Positions 43,622 through 51,368 of a stretch of 52,574 nucleotides of DNA are shown in pieces. The position numbers were made by a program, and so were the translations under genes. Numbering within the stretch: the stretch's first letter is position 1; every line of letters begins with the position of its first letter. The stretch is from Oscillospiraceae bacterium (GTDB lineage Bacteria > Bacillota > Clostridia > Oscillospirales > Oscillospiraceae). The notes beneath the pieces were generated by a model, which was not told where the DNA came from, ran no database searches, and saw only the letters and a program-made list of their open reading frames with translations. The stretch spans positions 1-52,574 of the forward strand of contig JAAWQS010000011.1 of NCBI GenBank assembly GCA_022800665.1. The letters run 5' to 3'.

Positions 43622-44289
43622 TGCGCCCCCCTCCTTTCTTGTACATATCCCATAAAATCTTCCGTATTTCCAACTGCAAGGTCCTTCTTTTGCAGCAGCA
43701 GGACCTGATTTTCCCCATAGGAGAGCATCCAGGTGTATTCCTCTTCAAAAATATCTGTGATGCCGCCGTAAGGCACAAGCTGCTCCTCCTGCTCCGTACC
43801 GGCCACCGTTACGCCGTTCCCGTCAAAGCGCACGGAGACCGGCGTCTTTTCCAGGTCCAACTGCCGCAGCTGGTCCAGCAGCTGTCCCGCCGCCCTGCGG
43901 GAAGCCTGGGACGGTTTCCGGGGCGTTTGCAGCCTGGTCCCGGAGGCAAGGGCTTTGGCGCGGCGGAAATACGTAATACTGGAAAGGATTGCAAGAATTC
44001 CTCCCAGCAGCACGACCAGCAGTTTTCTCGGTTCCATCAGACCGGGGACCAGCATAAAAATACCGATGCCCAGCAGCAGCGCGCTGTAAAACCGGTATCT
44101 TTTTGCGGCCTTCTGCTGGTTGGGCCACTCCGCCGCATACCGCCTGTTCTGATTGAGCCGGTCCGTAACCGCCCACACGCCCGGCATGACGCTCCGGCTG
44201 CGGGCCTCCAGCAGACGGTCCAGCGCCCGGACGGTTTCCGCTTCAAGGTCCGAACTGTCGTAGCTGCTCAGCTGAAATACAAACTCCAT
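43597..44289 (-). CDS. YcxB-like membrane protein, upstream copy
   Basis: This is the first gene after the T-box. The 230-residue product has a charged N-terminal region, two membrane helices (about 68-106, 'FYSALLLGIGIFMLVPGLM') and a C-terminal YcxB-type domain ('VPYGGITDIFEEEYTWMLSYGENQVLLLQKKDL'). The ATG at 44289 follows TTGGAGGCGCGT and lies 12 bases past the T-box terminator T-tract. It may be a distant paralogue of its downstream neighbour. No enzymatic motif is seen. Confidence 0.72.
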   Translation of the reverse strand: MEFVFQLSSYDSSDLEAETVRALDRLLEARSRSVMPGVWAVTDRLNQNRRYAAEWPNQQKAAKRYRFYSALLLGIGIFMLVPGLMEPRKLLVVLLGGILAILSSITYFRRAKALASGTRLQTPRKPSQASRRAAGQLLDQLRQLDLEKTPVSVRFDGNGVTVAGTEQEEQLVPYGGITDIFEEEYTWMLSYGENQVLLLQKKDLAVGNTEDFMGYVQERRGAQCDLRSTR

Positions 44290-44300
44290 ACGCGCCTCCA

Positions 44301-44339
44301 ACAAAAAGCCGCCCCAAGCAAACAACTGCTCAGGGCGGC
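44301..44339 (-). terminator. T-box terminator hairpin
   Basis: Minus-strand GCCGCCC and GGGCGGC arms (44308-44339) are followed by TTTTTGTT. The antiterminator sequence just upstream can pair alternatively. Confidence 0.9.
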
Positions 44340-44545
44340 AAGAATACCGCGGTACCACCTGGCTTCCCCTTCCGGGGCGCTCATGACCTCTGTAACGGGA
44401 GGACCCGCCGTTCCCTGGCGCGTACGCTCAGGAACGAGGCTCCGGGACGACTTTCCACGCCTGCGGGGGACGCCTTGCACCGGACGGCGACTCTCTGTAA
44501 CCCCGCGGGAAGCGTGTACTCCTTCCCTTCTCTGCCTTTTGCATG
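44301..44545 (-). ncRNA. Valine-specific T-box riboswitch leader
   Basis: The leader shows the T-box signatures in order on the minus strand. These are AGTA (44517-44520, 5' side of the specifier loop), AGAGAG (44491-44496), GGTGCAAGGC (about 44472-44481), the specifier GUC (44449-44451) in GGAAAGTCGTCC, the antiterminator AGGTGGTACCGCGG (44347-44360) and the terminator with T-tract. GUC is a valine codon, and valS is the third gene downstream. Uncharged tRNA-Val would stabilise the antiterminator and let the operon be read through. The first-gene start follows 12 bases after the T-tract. This region also covers the gene-free stretch before 44289. Confidence 0.92.
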
Positions 44546-44551
44546 GTTTGT

Positions 44552-44580
44552 AGTATATCCAACCGGAACGGATTTGTCAA
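44552..44580 (-). promoter_or_regulatory. Promoter of the T-box operon
   Basis: Minus-strand TTGACA (44575-44580), a 17-base spacer and TATACT (44552-44557), directly before the T-box. Confidence 0.9.
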
Positions 44581-44638
44581 GGCGTAAAATTGAACCGGCC
44601 TCCCTTTTATACAGTTTATGAACGGATGGGAAAACAGC

Positions 44639-44667
44639 TTGCATGGAATCAAGTTTCATGGTAGAAT
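44639..44667 (+). promoter_or_regulatory. Promoter of the acetyltransferase gene
   Basis: TTGCAT (44639-44644), a 17-base spacer and TAGAAT (44662-44667), preceded by TGG as an extended -10. It is divergent from the T-box promoter. Confidence 0.7.
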
Positions 44668-44697
44668 CAGAATAATTAAAATTTCAGGGAGAAACGT

Positions 44698-45279
44698 ATG
44701 ACCGAACGCGAAAAAATGTTAGCGGGATATCTGTATGACTGCGGAGATGCGCAGCTGCTGTCGCAATGGCACAAAGCAAAGGATCTCATCAGGGATTATA
44801 ACCAAACGGATTCTGCCAATATAAAAGAAAAAGAGCGTATTCTGCGCGAGCTGTTGGGCGGAACGGGAGAGAATCTGTGGATTACAGCCCCGTTTTATGT
44901 CGATTATGGGAATAATATTTATTTTGGAAATAATTGTGAAGTGAATATGAACTGCACCTTTTTGGACGACAACAAAATCGTTATCGGGAATAACGCCTTA
45001 ATTGCCCCCAATGTTCAAATCTATACCGCCTTTCACCCAACAAATGCGGCTGAACGGTTTGGAACGGCCAGGGATGGCGGCTTTGCATTTTGTAAAACGC
45101 AGACTGCTCCGGTGACAATCGGAGACAGCGTCTGGATCGGCGGCGGCGTTATTATCATGCCTGGGGTGACAATCGGAAATAATGTTGTGATCGGCGCAGG
45201 AAGCGTCGTTACAAGGGATATTCCAGACAACGCCATCGCATTTGGAAATCCTTGCAGAGTCATGAGGGAAAACAAATAG
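44698..45279 (+). CDS. Maltose/galactoside O-acetyltransferase-like hexapeptide protein
   Basis: The 193-residue protein has an N-terminal helical cap ('REKMLAGYLYDCGDAQL') and a left-handed beta-helix of hexapeptide repeats ('VIGNNALIAPNVQIYT', 'VWIGGGVIIMPGVTIGNNVVIGAGSV'), with the catalytic His in 'YTAFHP'. This is the Maa/LacA family, which acetylates sugars using acetyl-CoA. Substrates vary widely. The ATG at 44698 follows GGGAGAAACGT. Its base composition is clearly lower in GC than its neighbours, as for the two genes after it. Confidence 0.9.
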   Translation: MTEREKMLAGYLYDCGDAQLLSQWHKAKDLIRDYNQTDSANIKEKERILRELLGGTGENLWITAPFYVDYGNNIYFGNNCEVNMNCTFLDDNKIVIGNNALIAPNVQIYTAFHPTNAAERFGTARDGGFAFCKTQTAPVTIGDSVWIGGGVIIMPGVTIGNNVVIGAGSVVTRDIPDNAIAFGNPCRVMRENK

Positions 45280-45306
45280 GCCGTACATAGGAAAGGAGAA
45301 ACTGAT

Positions 45307-45609
45307 ATGGCGAAAACAGCGTGGATTTTTTCCTACAAACTCAAGAAAAATGTCAGTGCAGAACAGTTTATTGAATTGACGCAGAAGCTGCATGACGAGG
45401 TCATCTCCCAGGCAAACGGATTTATTTCCTGGGAACATTATGTGCAGGATAACGGTGTGTGGACAGATTTTGTCCTTTGGGAAACGGAAGAAGACGCCCA
45501 AAATGCTACGACCGTCGGAAAAGGAAAAGAGGTCACGGAAAACTTCTATGCCTGTATCCAGATGCACACCTGCCGGGCGTTGATTTCCCAGTTTGTAAAA
45601 AAGTATTGA
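45307..45609 (+). CDS. Antibiotic-biosynthesis monooxygenase-type (ABM-fold) small protein
   Basis: The 100-residue protein has the ferredoxin-like ABM pattern, with a central 'ISWEHYVQDNGVWTDFVLWETEEDAQNA' that resembles YgiN/quinol-monooxygenase-type proteins. The function is unknown. The ATG at 45307 follows GAAAGGAGAAACTGAT. It overlaps the next gene by one base (TGATG), so the two are coupled. Confidence 0.7.
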   Translation: MAKTAWIFSYKLKKNVSAEQFIELTQKLHDEVISQANGFISWEHYVQDNGVWTDFVLWETEEDAQNATTVGKGKEVTENFYACIQMHTCRALISQFVKKY

Positions 45610-45926
45610 TGAAAAAAATTAGAATCACGGTCATGAAAATGGCTTGTTACACGGATTTGATGGAACAATACGAAAATCCAATCGAACACGCCTGCGATAT
45701 GCAGGCAGGTCAGGTTTTTATTGCCAACGGCTGGCAGAAACCCGCCGGGTTCTGCGACAGCGCATGGGAGAGCATCTCTCCCTTTGTGATGACGCTGGCC
45801 CACGGCGGAGAAAACTTTTATGACGGCTGGATGAAGAATAAGCGGTCCGCCATGATCTCCTGCAACGATGGCTTCCGGCCTGTGAGCTTTTTGATTGAAA
45901 CGTTAGATATGGATGCGGAACCATAA
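45609..45926 (+). CDS. TIGR04076 family protein
   Basis: The 105-residue product begins MKKIRITVMKMACY and contains 'CDMQAGQVFIANGWQKPAGFCDSAWESISPFV', the pattern of the TIGR04076 family, with several invariant Cys, Trp and Gly residues. There is no known function; the cysteines could bind metal. It is joined to the ABM-type gene by a one-base overlap and ends at the stem of the next terminator. Confidence 0.78.
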   Translation: MKKIRITVMKMACYTDLMEQYENPIEHACDMQAGQVFIANGWQKPAGFCDSAWESISPFVMTLAHGGENFYDGWMKNKRSAMISCNDGFRPVSFLIETLDMDAEP

Positions 45927-45977
45927 ATTACAGCTTGCTGTGCGGCGGTAAAGCCGTGCAGCAAGCTGTAATTTTTC
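45925..45977. terminator. Bidirectional terminator between TIGR04076 gene and yitT-like gene
   Basis: The stem AAATTACAGCTTGCTG (45925-45940) pairs with CAGCAAGCTGTAATTT (45959-45974) and is flanked by T runs on both strands. It serves the two convergent units. Confidence 0.9.
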
Positions 45978-45980
45978 TGC

Positions 45981-46601
45981 TTATACCTGATCTGCTCTCT
46001 TCCGCAGCAGGGTCCTTTTCAGCGCATAGGTTGTCCCATCTATAGCGAGACTTGTAATGACTGTGTAAACGGCTCCATAGACAAAGGACCAGACTTCCCG
46101 AAACACAAATACAGATAGAACAATAACAATTCCGTCGATAAAAAACGCCAGCAAGCCAAAGGACAGTCCCGGTTTTTTCTGTCTGATTGCAACAATGATA
46201 AAATCCGTTCCGCCGGTGGACGACCCCTCGTTGAAGATGAGCGAGTAACCGATTCCCGACGTAATGCCCGACAGAATGGACGCCGCCAGACGGCCCCCGG
46301 TATAGACAGGAAAATAGCACAGCACATAGTCTATCAGCAGCGAGTTGATGAGCATGGTTTTTACCGAGATGATGAAAAAATCTTTTCCCAATTTCCGAAA
46401 CGTCAATAGAATAATCGGTATATTGATCATCACCGTCGCCAGGCCGATTGGCACGCTGAACAGATAGTTGGACATCACCGCAAGTCCATTCACCCCTCCG
46501 GGGGCAAAATTTGCCTGCACAGCAAAGCAGACGATGCTTGCGCCCAGAAACAGCGAACCGAATATGTCGAATGCCAGCATCTCCGCAATGCGTCTCCGCA
46601 T
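45981..46601 (-). CDS. YitT-type membrane protein lacking the DUF2179 tail
   Basis: The 206-residue protein has five or six membrane segments and the YitT/DUF161 motifs 'PGGVNGLAVM' and 'GGTDFIIVAI'. Family members usually run to about 280 residues with a soluble C-terminal DUF2179 domain. Here the protein ends after the last membrane helix with 'LLRKRADQV'. Whether this is a short natural form or a truncation cannot be decided from one sequence. Transport function is unproven. The ATG at 46601 follows AAGGGGGGATCTGA. Confidence 0.82.
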   Translation of the reverse strand: MRRRIAEMLAFDIFGSLFLGASIVCFAVQANFAPGGVNGLAVMSNYLFSVPIGLATVMINIPIILLTFRKLGKDFFIISVKTMLINSLLIDYVLCYFPVYTGGRLAASILSGITSGIGYSLIFNEGSSTGGTDFIIVAIRQKKPGLSFGLLAFFIDGIVIVLSVFVFREVWSFVYGAVYTVITSLAIDGTTYALKRTLLRKRADQV

Positions 46602-46632
46602 TCAGATCCCCCCTTCTTCCCCGCAGGGGCCG

Positions 46633-47013
46633 TCAGCGTTTGGACGCCGAGAAATCATATGCCTCCCGAATCCAGCCCATCAGTTCAGCATCTATATCCT
46701 CCGGTACAAATACCGCCGCATGGTGCGTCCACCGGTTGGGGTACGGCTCAGCGGACGCAATCAGCCGGGGCGACGCCAGGCTGTGGTCCAGGCCAAAGGA
46801 GACAATCAGATAGTCCTTGCCGTACCCCTCCGCCTTCCGCTTCGGATGGGACGCAAAGGCAAAGCCGTGTTTGTTGGCAAACGTAATCATCGACTTCTGC
46901 ACCTTGATGCCAGTATCCGGCAGCTCCGCGCATATCCGCTCCGCCAAAGCTGTATACAGCTCCAGAGCATGGGGTTTTCCGTCAAAGAAAAAGAGCGTAT
47001 CGCCATTTATCAT
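46633..47013 (-). CDS. DUF5655 domain protein
   Basis: The 126-residue protein has the DUF5655 pattern 'KVQKSMITFANKHGFAFAS' followed by 'LIVSFGLDHSLASPRLI', a domain related to the MmcQ/YjbR-like fold. No function is known. The ribosome site GGAGGATAACGCGGT lies within the last codons of metH, 6 bases before the stop-to-start gap, so it is probably co-transcribed with metH. Confidence 0.75.
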   Translation of the reverse strand: MINGDTLFFFDGKPHALELYTALAERICAELPDTGIKVQKSMITFANKHGFAFASHPKRKAEGYGKDYLIVSFGLDHSLASPRLIASAEPYPNRWTHHAAVFVPEDIDAELMGWIREAYDFSASKR

Positions 47014-47019
47014 ACCGCG

Positions 47020-49341
47020 TTATCCTCCGAACACCTGCGCCGCAGCCTTTGCCGACTGCATGGCATCCTTCGTGTAAAAGTCCGCTCCGATCAAATCGGC
47101 AAACTCCTGCGTCACAACGGCCCCGCCGACCATCACCTTGCACTGCGCTCCAGCCGCCCGCAGAGCGCGAATCGTGACCGCAATATTCTGCGCCGTCGTC
47201 GTCATCAGAGAGCTGAGCCCTACCAGCGGCGCGCCGGTTTCCAACGCCGCCTTTACCACTTCTTCCGGACCCACATCGCGGCCCAGGTCGATGACCTCAT
47301 AGCCGTAATTCGACAACAGCATTTTTACAATATTCTTGCCGATATCGTGTACGTCGCCCTTCACTGTCGCCAGAAGAATTTTCCCCTTGTTCTCCGTCCC
47401 CTGGGGCAGACTGCGGCTCACCACCGCAAACGCGGCCTTGACCGCCTCGGCGGAGGCCATCAGCTGCGGCAGAAACAGCGTCCCCTGCTCATACCGCTCC
47501 CCGACAACATCCAGCGCGGGGATAATGTCGCCGTTGATGATATCCAACGGCGTTTTTTCTTTCAGACGCGCTTCGGCGGCAGCGGGGACCTCCCCCTTCC
47601 GTCCGCCGATGATGAGGCTCTGCAAATCCGCGCTGGCCGTCTCCGCCGGACGCGGCTGCGCACCGCTCTGGCGGCGGATATATTCCTCTGCGTCCCCTCC
47701 CAGCAGTACCTTTGCAGCGGCCAGCGTATCCGTCATATTGCGGGAGGCGGTGTTGATAATGGATATATTCAGTCCGGCGGCCAGGCACATGGACAAATAG
47801 GCGCAGTTGACCGCGTCCCGGCCCGGCAGTCCATAGCTGACATTGGACACGCCCAGAATCGTTTTATATCCCGCTTCCCGCACACGGCGGATGGCCTCCG
47901 GGGTTGTCATGACGATGTCCTGGCTGACCGACGCCGCCATTGCCAGGCAGTCAATATAGATGTCCTCCCGCCGGACGCCGGCCTCCTCCGCAGCCTGGGA
48001 CACCCGCAGCGCGATATCCTTGCGGACCTCCGGGTCGCCGGAAATGCCGTCCCCGTCCAACGCCAGCGCCACCAGTCCCGTACCGTATTTTGCCGCCAGC
48101 GGCAGCATACCGTCCATACTCTCCCGACTTCCGTGGACAGAATTCAGAATCGGACGCCCGCGGCAGACCCGCAGAGCCTTTTCCAAGGCGGCGGGGTTGG
48201 AGCAGTCAATCACCAGCGGCAGCGGCGACACCTTCTGGATGGCCAGCACCAGATTCGGCAGCGCCTCCCCCTCGTCGATGTCCGGCAGGCCCGCGTTGAC
48301 CACCAGGAAATCCGCCCCCTCCTCCTGCTGTTCAAGGGCAACGCTGGAGGCATAGTCGTAATCCTTCCCATACAGGGCGTCCTTCATCAGCTTCCGGCCT
48401 GTGGGATTCAGCCGCTCCCCCACGGCGGCAATGGACGCCTCCGTCAGCTCCGCCGTCCCCTGCCAGCCGCAGAGACGGGATACGCCGTCCGGCTGGCGCA
48501 GTACAGGACGCCGTCCCTCCAACAGCGGACGAAGGGCGCGGATATGTTCCGGCGTCGTGCCGCAGCAGCCGCCCAGAATCGCCGCGCCGTCCTCCAGGAA
48601 TTCCCCGGCGCAGAGGGCAAATTCCTCCGGCTCTACATCATATACCGTCTGGCCGTCCACCAAGCGGGGAATCCCGGCGTTGGGCTGGATCATCACCGGC
48701 AGATGGGTACACCGCAGAATTTCCCGTAGCGCACCCCGCAGCTGGCGCGGGCCCATGGAGCAGTTCAGGCCGATCACATCCGCCCCCAACGCCGTCAGCG
48801 TCACCGCCGCCGCCGCAGGGTCCGTTCCCAGGAACGTGCGTCCGTCCTCTCCGAAGGTCATTGTCACAAAAACCGGCAGGTCCGTCCGCTCCCGCACAGC
48901 CAGCAACGCCGCTTTTGCCTCCAGCAGATCGCTCATGGTCTCAATTAGAACCAGGTCCGCCCCGGCCTCTGCGCCTGCCTCCGCAATCTCCGCAAACATG
49001 CCGTAAGCTTCGTCAAAGGACATATCGCCAAAAGGTTCCAGCATTCCGCCCAGCGGACCGATATCCAGAGCGGTATATGCCGCCCCCGCCCGCTCCGCCA
49101 GGGCAATCCCGGCGGCAATATACGGCGCAGGGTCCTCCCCCAGCTTCCGGCGGCTTGCGCCGAAGGTATTGGCGGTAATGATATCCGCCCCCGCCTGGAC
49201 GTAGGCCCGGTGGATTCCCTCGACCACCTCCGGCGCGGTCAGATTCAGCCGTTCGGGACTCTCTCCGGCGGTCAGCCCGGCTCGCTGGAGCATACTGCCC
49301 ATGCCTCCGTCAAACAGATGGTGCTGTGTCAGATCAATCAT
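47020..49341 (-). CDS. metH: Cobalamin-dependent methionine synthase, three-domain short form
   Basis: MetH moves a methyl group from methyltetrahydrofolate to homocysteine. The start ATG 49341 gives 773 residues. The order is a homocysteine-binding zinc barrel (about 1-290, with 'GLNCSMGP' and the zinc pair in 'GGCCGTTPEHI'), a folate-binding pterin domain (about 310-560), and a cobalamin cap and B12 domain with the DxHxxG motif and His665 ('GDVHDIGKN'). The C-terminal SAM-dependent reactivation domain is absent, so a separate reactivation protein is expected elsewhere. There is room for only about 60 bases between it and xerD. Confidence 0.93.
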   Translation of the reverse strand: MIDLTQHHLFDGGMGSMLQRAGLTAGESPERLNLTAPEVVEGIHRAYVQAGADIITANTFGASRRKLGEDPAPYIAAGIALAERAGAAYTALDIGPLGGMLEPFGDMSFDEAYGMFAEIAEAGAEAGADLVLIETMSDLLEAKAALLAVRERTDLPVFVTMTFGEDGRTFLGTDPAAAAVTLTALGADVIGLNCSMGPRQLRGALREILRCTHLPVMIQPNAGIPRLVDGQTVYDVEPEEFALCAGEFLEDGAAILGGCCGTTPEHIRALRPLLEGRRPVLRQPDGVSRLCGWQGTAELTEASIAAVGERLNPTGRKLMKDALYGKDYDYASSVALEQQEEGADFLVVNAGLPDIDEGEALPNLVLAIQKVSPLPLVIDCSNPAALEKALRVCRGRPILNSVHGSRESMDGMLPLAAKYGTGLVALALDGDGISGDPEVRKDIALRVSQAAEEAGVRREDIYIDCLAMAASVSQDIVMTTPEAIRRVREAGYKTILGVSNVSYGLPGRDAVNCAYLSMCLAAGLNISIINTASRNMTDTLAAAKVLLGGDAEEYIRRQSGAQPRPAETASADLQSLIIGGRKGEVPAAAEARLKEKTPLDIINGDIIPALDVVGERYEQGTLFLPQLMASAEAVKAAFAVVSRSLPQGTENKGKILLATVKGDVHDIGKNIVKMLLSNYGYEVIDLGRDVGPEEVVKAALETGAPLVGLSSLMTTTAQNIAVTIRALRAAGAQCKVMVGGAVVTQEFADLIGADFYTKDAMQSAKAAAQVFGG

Positions 49342-49372
49342 TTCCACTCCGCCTTTCTCTCGTTCTAACTGC

Positions 49373-49397
49373 AAAAACGTGCCCAAAGGCACGTTTT
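49373..49397 (-). terminator. Rho-independent terminator of xerD
   Basis: Minus-strand AAAACGTGCC, loop TTTG and GGCACGTTTT are followed by TG; the T run lies within the end of the stem. It lies 6 bases after the xerD stop. Confidence 0.82.
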
Positions 49398-49402
49398 GCG
49401 GA

Positions 49403-50287
49403 CTATGCTCTCGGATGAGCCTTGCGGTATACGTCCTGAAGCTGTTTTTTTACCATGTGGGAATAAATCTGCGTGGAGGATATGTCCGCATGACCCAGCA
49501 TTTCCTGAATGGAGCGCAGGTCCGCGCCGTTTTCCAGCAGGTGCGCGGCAAAGGAGTGGCGCAGGGTATGGGGCGTGATATCCTTATTGATGTGGGCTTT
49601 CTCCTGGTAATATTTGATGATTTTCCAAAATCCCTGGCGGCTCATCCGCTCGCCGCTCATGTTCACAAACAACGCCTGCTCACGTGGGCTGATAATCAGC
49701 TGCGGCCTGATCTCCTTCATATAGTCCGACAACGCCTTCACCGCCGCGGCGTACACGGGGATGATCCGCTCCTTGCCCCGGCTGGAGCAGCGGATAAAGC
49801 CTGCGTGCAGGTTCACATTATCCACATTCAAGTTAATCAGCTCGCTGACGCGGATGCCGGTGGCATACAGCAGCTCCAGCATCGCGTGGTCGCGGTAGCC
49901 CTTGGCGTCCACGCATTGGGGCTGCTCCAAAAACAGCTCCACTTCCTTGCCCGTGAGAATCTCCGGCAGCTTGCGCTCCGTCCGCACCGGGGACATGTGC
50001 CGGGCCGGATTGACCCGCACAACGCCCCGGCTGTGCAGATAGTTGTAAAAGGATTTCAACGCCGCCATGCTCCGGGCCGCGCTGGCGGAGGATTTGCCCT
50101 TGCTCTCCATATAGGCAATGTACCGCTCAATATGCTCCGTCCTGCAGCGGGACAGCTCCGCCTCCTCCACCTCCATGAGATAGCGGGAGAACTGCGTCAC
50201 GTCCCGGACGTAGGAGGAAACCGTGTTGTCCGAGGAACGCCGCTCCAGCTTCAGGTAATTGGTATAGTCCGCAATATAGTTCGCCAA
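49403..50287 (-). CDS. xerD: Site-specific tyrosine recombinase XerD
   Basis: XerD resolves chromosome dimers at dif with XerC. The 294-residue protein has the SAM-like N-terminal core domain and the catalytic set Arg146, Lys172, His240, Arg243, His266 and Tyr275 ('ATGIRVSEL', 'HTLRHSFAAHL', 'LGHADISSTQIYSH'). The start is TTG 50287, following GGAGGGACACCCT. It sits with spoIIM, a conserved pairing in Firmicutes, which supports a chromosomal rather than phage role. Confidence 0.93.
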   Translation of the reverse strand: MANYIADYTNYLKLERRSSDNTVSSYVRDVTQFSRYLMEVEEAELSRCRTEHIERYIAYMESKGKSSASAARSMAALKSFYNYLHSRGVVRVNPARHMSPVRTERKLPEILTGKEVELFLEQPQCVDAKGYRDHAMLELLYATGIRVSELINLNVDNVNLHAGFIRCSSRGKERIIPVYAAAVKALSDYMKEIRPQLIISPREQALFVNMSGERMSRQGFWKIIKYYQEKAHINKDITPHTLRHSFAAHLLENGADLRSIQEMLGHADISSTQIYSHMVKKQLQDVYRKAHPRA

Positions 50288-50310
50288 AGGGTGTCCCTCC
50301 TCTCTCCCTT

Positions 50311-50940
50311 TTATTCCAATGCCCCCATTGCTAGGCGAAACAGCGCGGGGGCAAACAGCCGCTCACAGCAGACGCCGGCGGCCAGAACCACGGCGCACAG
50401 CGCAAAGAGCAGAAAATAGCGGCTCCCATAGAGTACAGGAGCAGAACGCCTGCCGCGTCCGAAGGACAGCAGCAGCAATTCGATGGACAGGGGCCATGCC
50501 TCCCCCGCCAGCGTCAGAAAGCAGGGCAGGGTGAACACCAGCCGCACCAGCAGCACGCCCATCGCCAGCAGCACGCCGTCCCTTCCATAGCAGTGGACGA
50601 AGCAGGAGATGGTATACATGGTCAGGAAACCGTACAATCCCGCCAGAGCGGGGATCAGCACCGCGCCAACGGAGGAAAATCCCAGCAGGAACAGCAAGGT
50701 CCCATAACCGAAATAGATCATCACACAGCTGAGCAGCGGCACCGGCACGCCCCCCGCATCGTACACCGTGCAGTAGTCCGTCAAATACCGGTTCAGCTCC
50801 GTCTGCGCATCCTCGCCCCAGGAGCCGGCATACAGATGACCGATCAGCGCGCCCGCCAGAAAAAACAGGGCCAGCAGCAGCCCCCGCATCAGGGAGGGCT
50901 CCACAGGGCCTAACCGGATCGTCCGCATAACAGTCCGCAT
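50311..50940 (-). CDS. spoIIM: Stage II sporulation protein M (SpoIIM-like)
   Basis: SpoIIM anchors the SpoIID-SpoIIM-SpoIIP complex that thins septal peptidoglycan and drives engulfment. The product has five membrane segments and the family's 'FLAGALIGHLYAG' near the start. The start ATG 50940 (209 residues) follows AGGTGATGGAGTA. It lies upstream of xerD in the same orientation, the usual Firmicute order. Confidence 0.85.
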   Translation of the reverse strand: MRTVMRTIRLGPVEPSLMRGLLLALFFLAGALIGHLYAGSWGEDAQTELNRYLTDYCTVYDAGGVPVPLLSCVMIYFGYGTLLFLLGFSSVGAVLIPALAGLYGFLTMYTISCFVHCYGRDGVLLAMGVLLVRLVFTLPCFLTLAGEAWPLSIELLLLSFGRGRRSAPVLYGSRYFLLFALCAVVLAAGVCCERLFAPALFRLAMGALE

Positions 50941-51030
50941 TACTCCATCACCTCGCCACAGCATATGCGCGGTGGACAAGTTTTAGAAGCAGGTAGAGGG
51001 GCGATTTCCCGTGTAAAAACTCTTCATAAT

Positions 51031-51059
51031 AATATAGTTCAATTTCCGCGGATGTGCAA
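51031..51059 (-). promoter_or_regulatory. Promoter of spoIIM-xerD
   Basis: Minus-strand TTGCAC (51054-51059), a 17-base spacer and TATATT (51031-51036). The leader would be about 85 bases. Confidence 0.7.
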
Positions 51060-51101
51060 GGGAAAAACTGCAATTTGATTCTTTTTCGTCAATTATCACT
51101 A

Positions 51102-51129
51102 AATATTATGTAAACAATATTATGTAAAC
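51102..51129. repeat. Perfect 14-bp tandem repeat
   Basis: AATATTATGTAAAC occurs twice head-to-tail with no spacer. It lies 43 bases upstream of the spoIIM -35 box and is a candidate operator. Confidence 0.8.
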
Positions 51130-51336
51130 GTCATAAAAGAAGATATGTTTCGGCCGTTCTATATGTACAGAAACAGCATATTTTGTGTCAGCCGCGCTGT
51201 TTTCCTACTATATCTTCCGTCAAAGAAGATTACAACTAGTAATCACAGTTCTCGACAAAATTCGAGCAAAAATTACGCCTCTTTTTTCGCTTTTGTTTAT
51301 TTTCACATCTTGACAGTCTTTCGCTTATATTTAGCA

Positions 51337-51368
51337 GGAGCAGACGAGCCGCTGCGCCCGTCTGCTCC
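51337..51368 (-). terminator. Stem-loop at the end of the TIGR04086-type gene
   Basis: The arms GGAGCAGACG and CGTCTGCTCC form a 10-bp perfect stem with a 12-base loop. There is no strong T run, so it is only a likely terminator. Confidence 0.45.

Noticed and set aside
46468-48729. A 753-codon plus-strand open frame
   Set aside because: It is antisense to metH, the DUF5655 gene and yitT, with Arg/Gln/His-rich low-complexity translation typical of a shadow frame.
49342-49402. SAM or cobalamin riboswitch before metH
   Set aside because: Only about 60 bases separate xerD and metH, and they are occupied by the xerD terminator; no riboswitch could fit.
49403-50287. Tyrosine recombinase as a sign of a mobile element
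   Set aside because: It matches chromosomal XerD in length, has no att-like repeats or cargo genes nearby, and is paired with spoIIM as in other Firmicutes.
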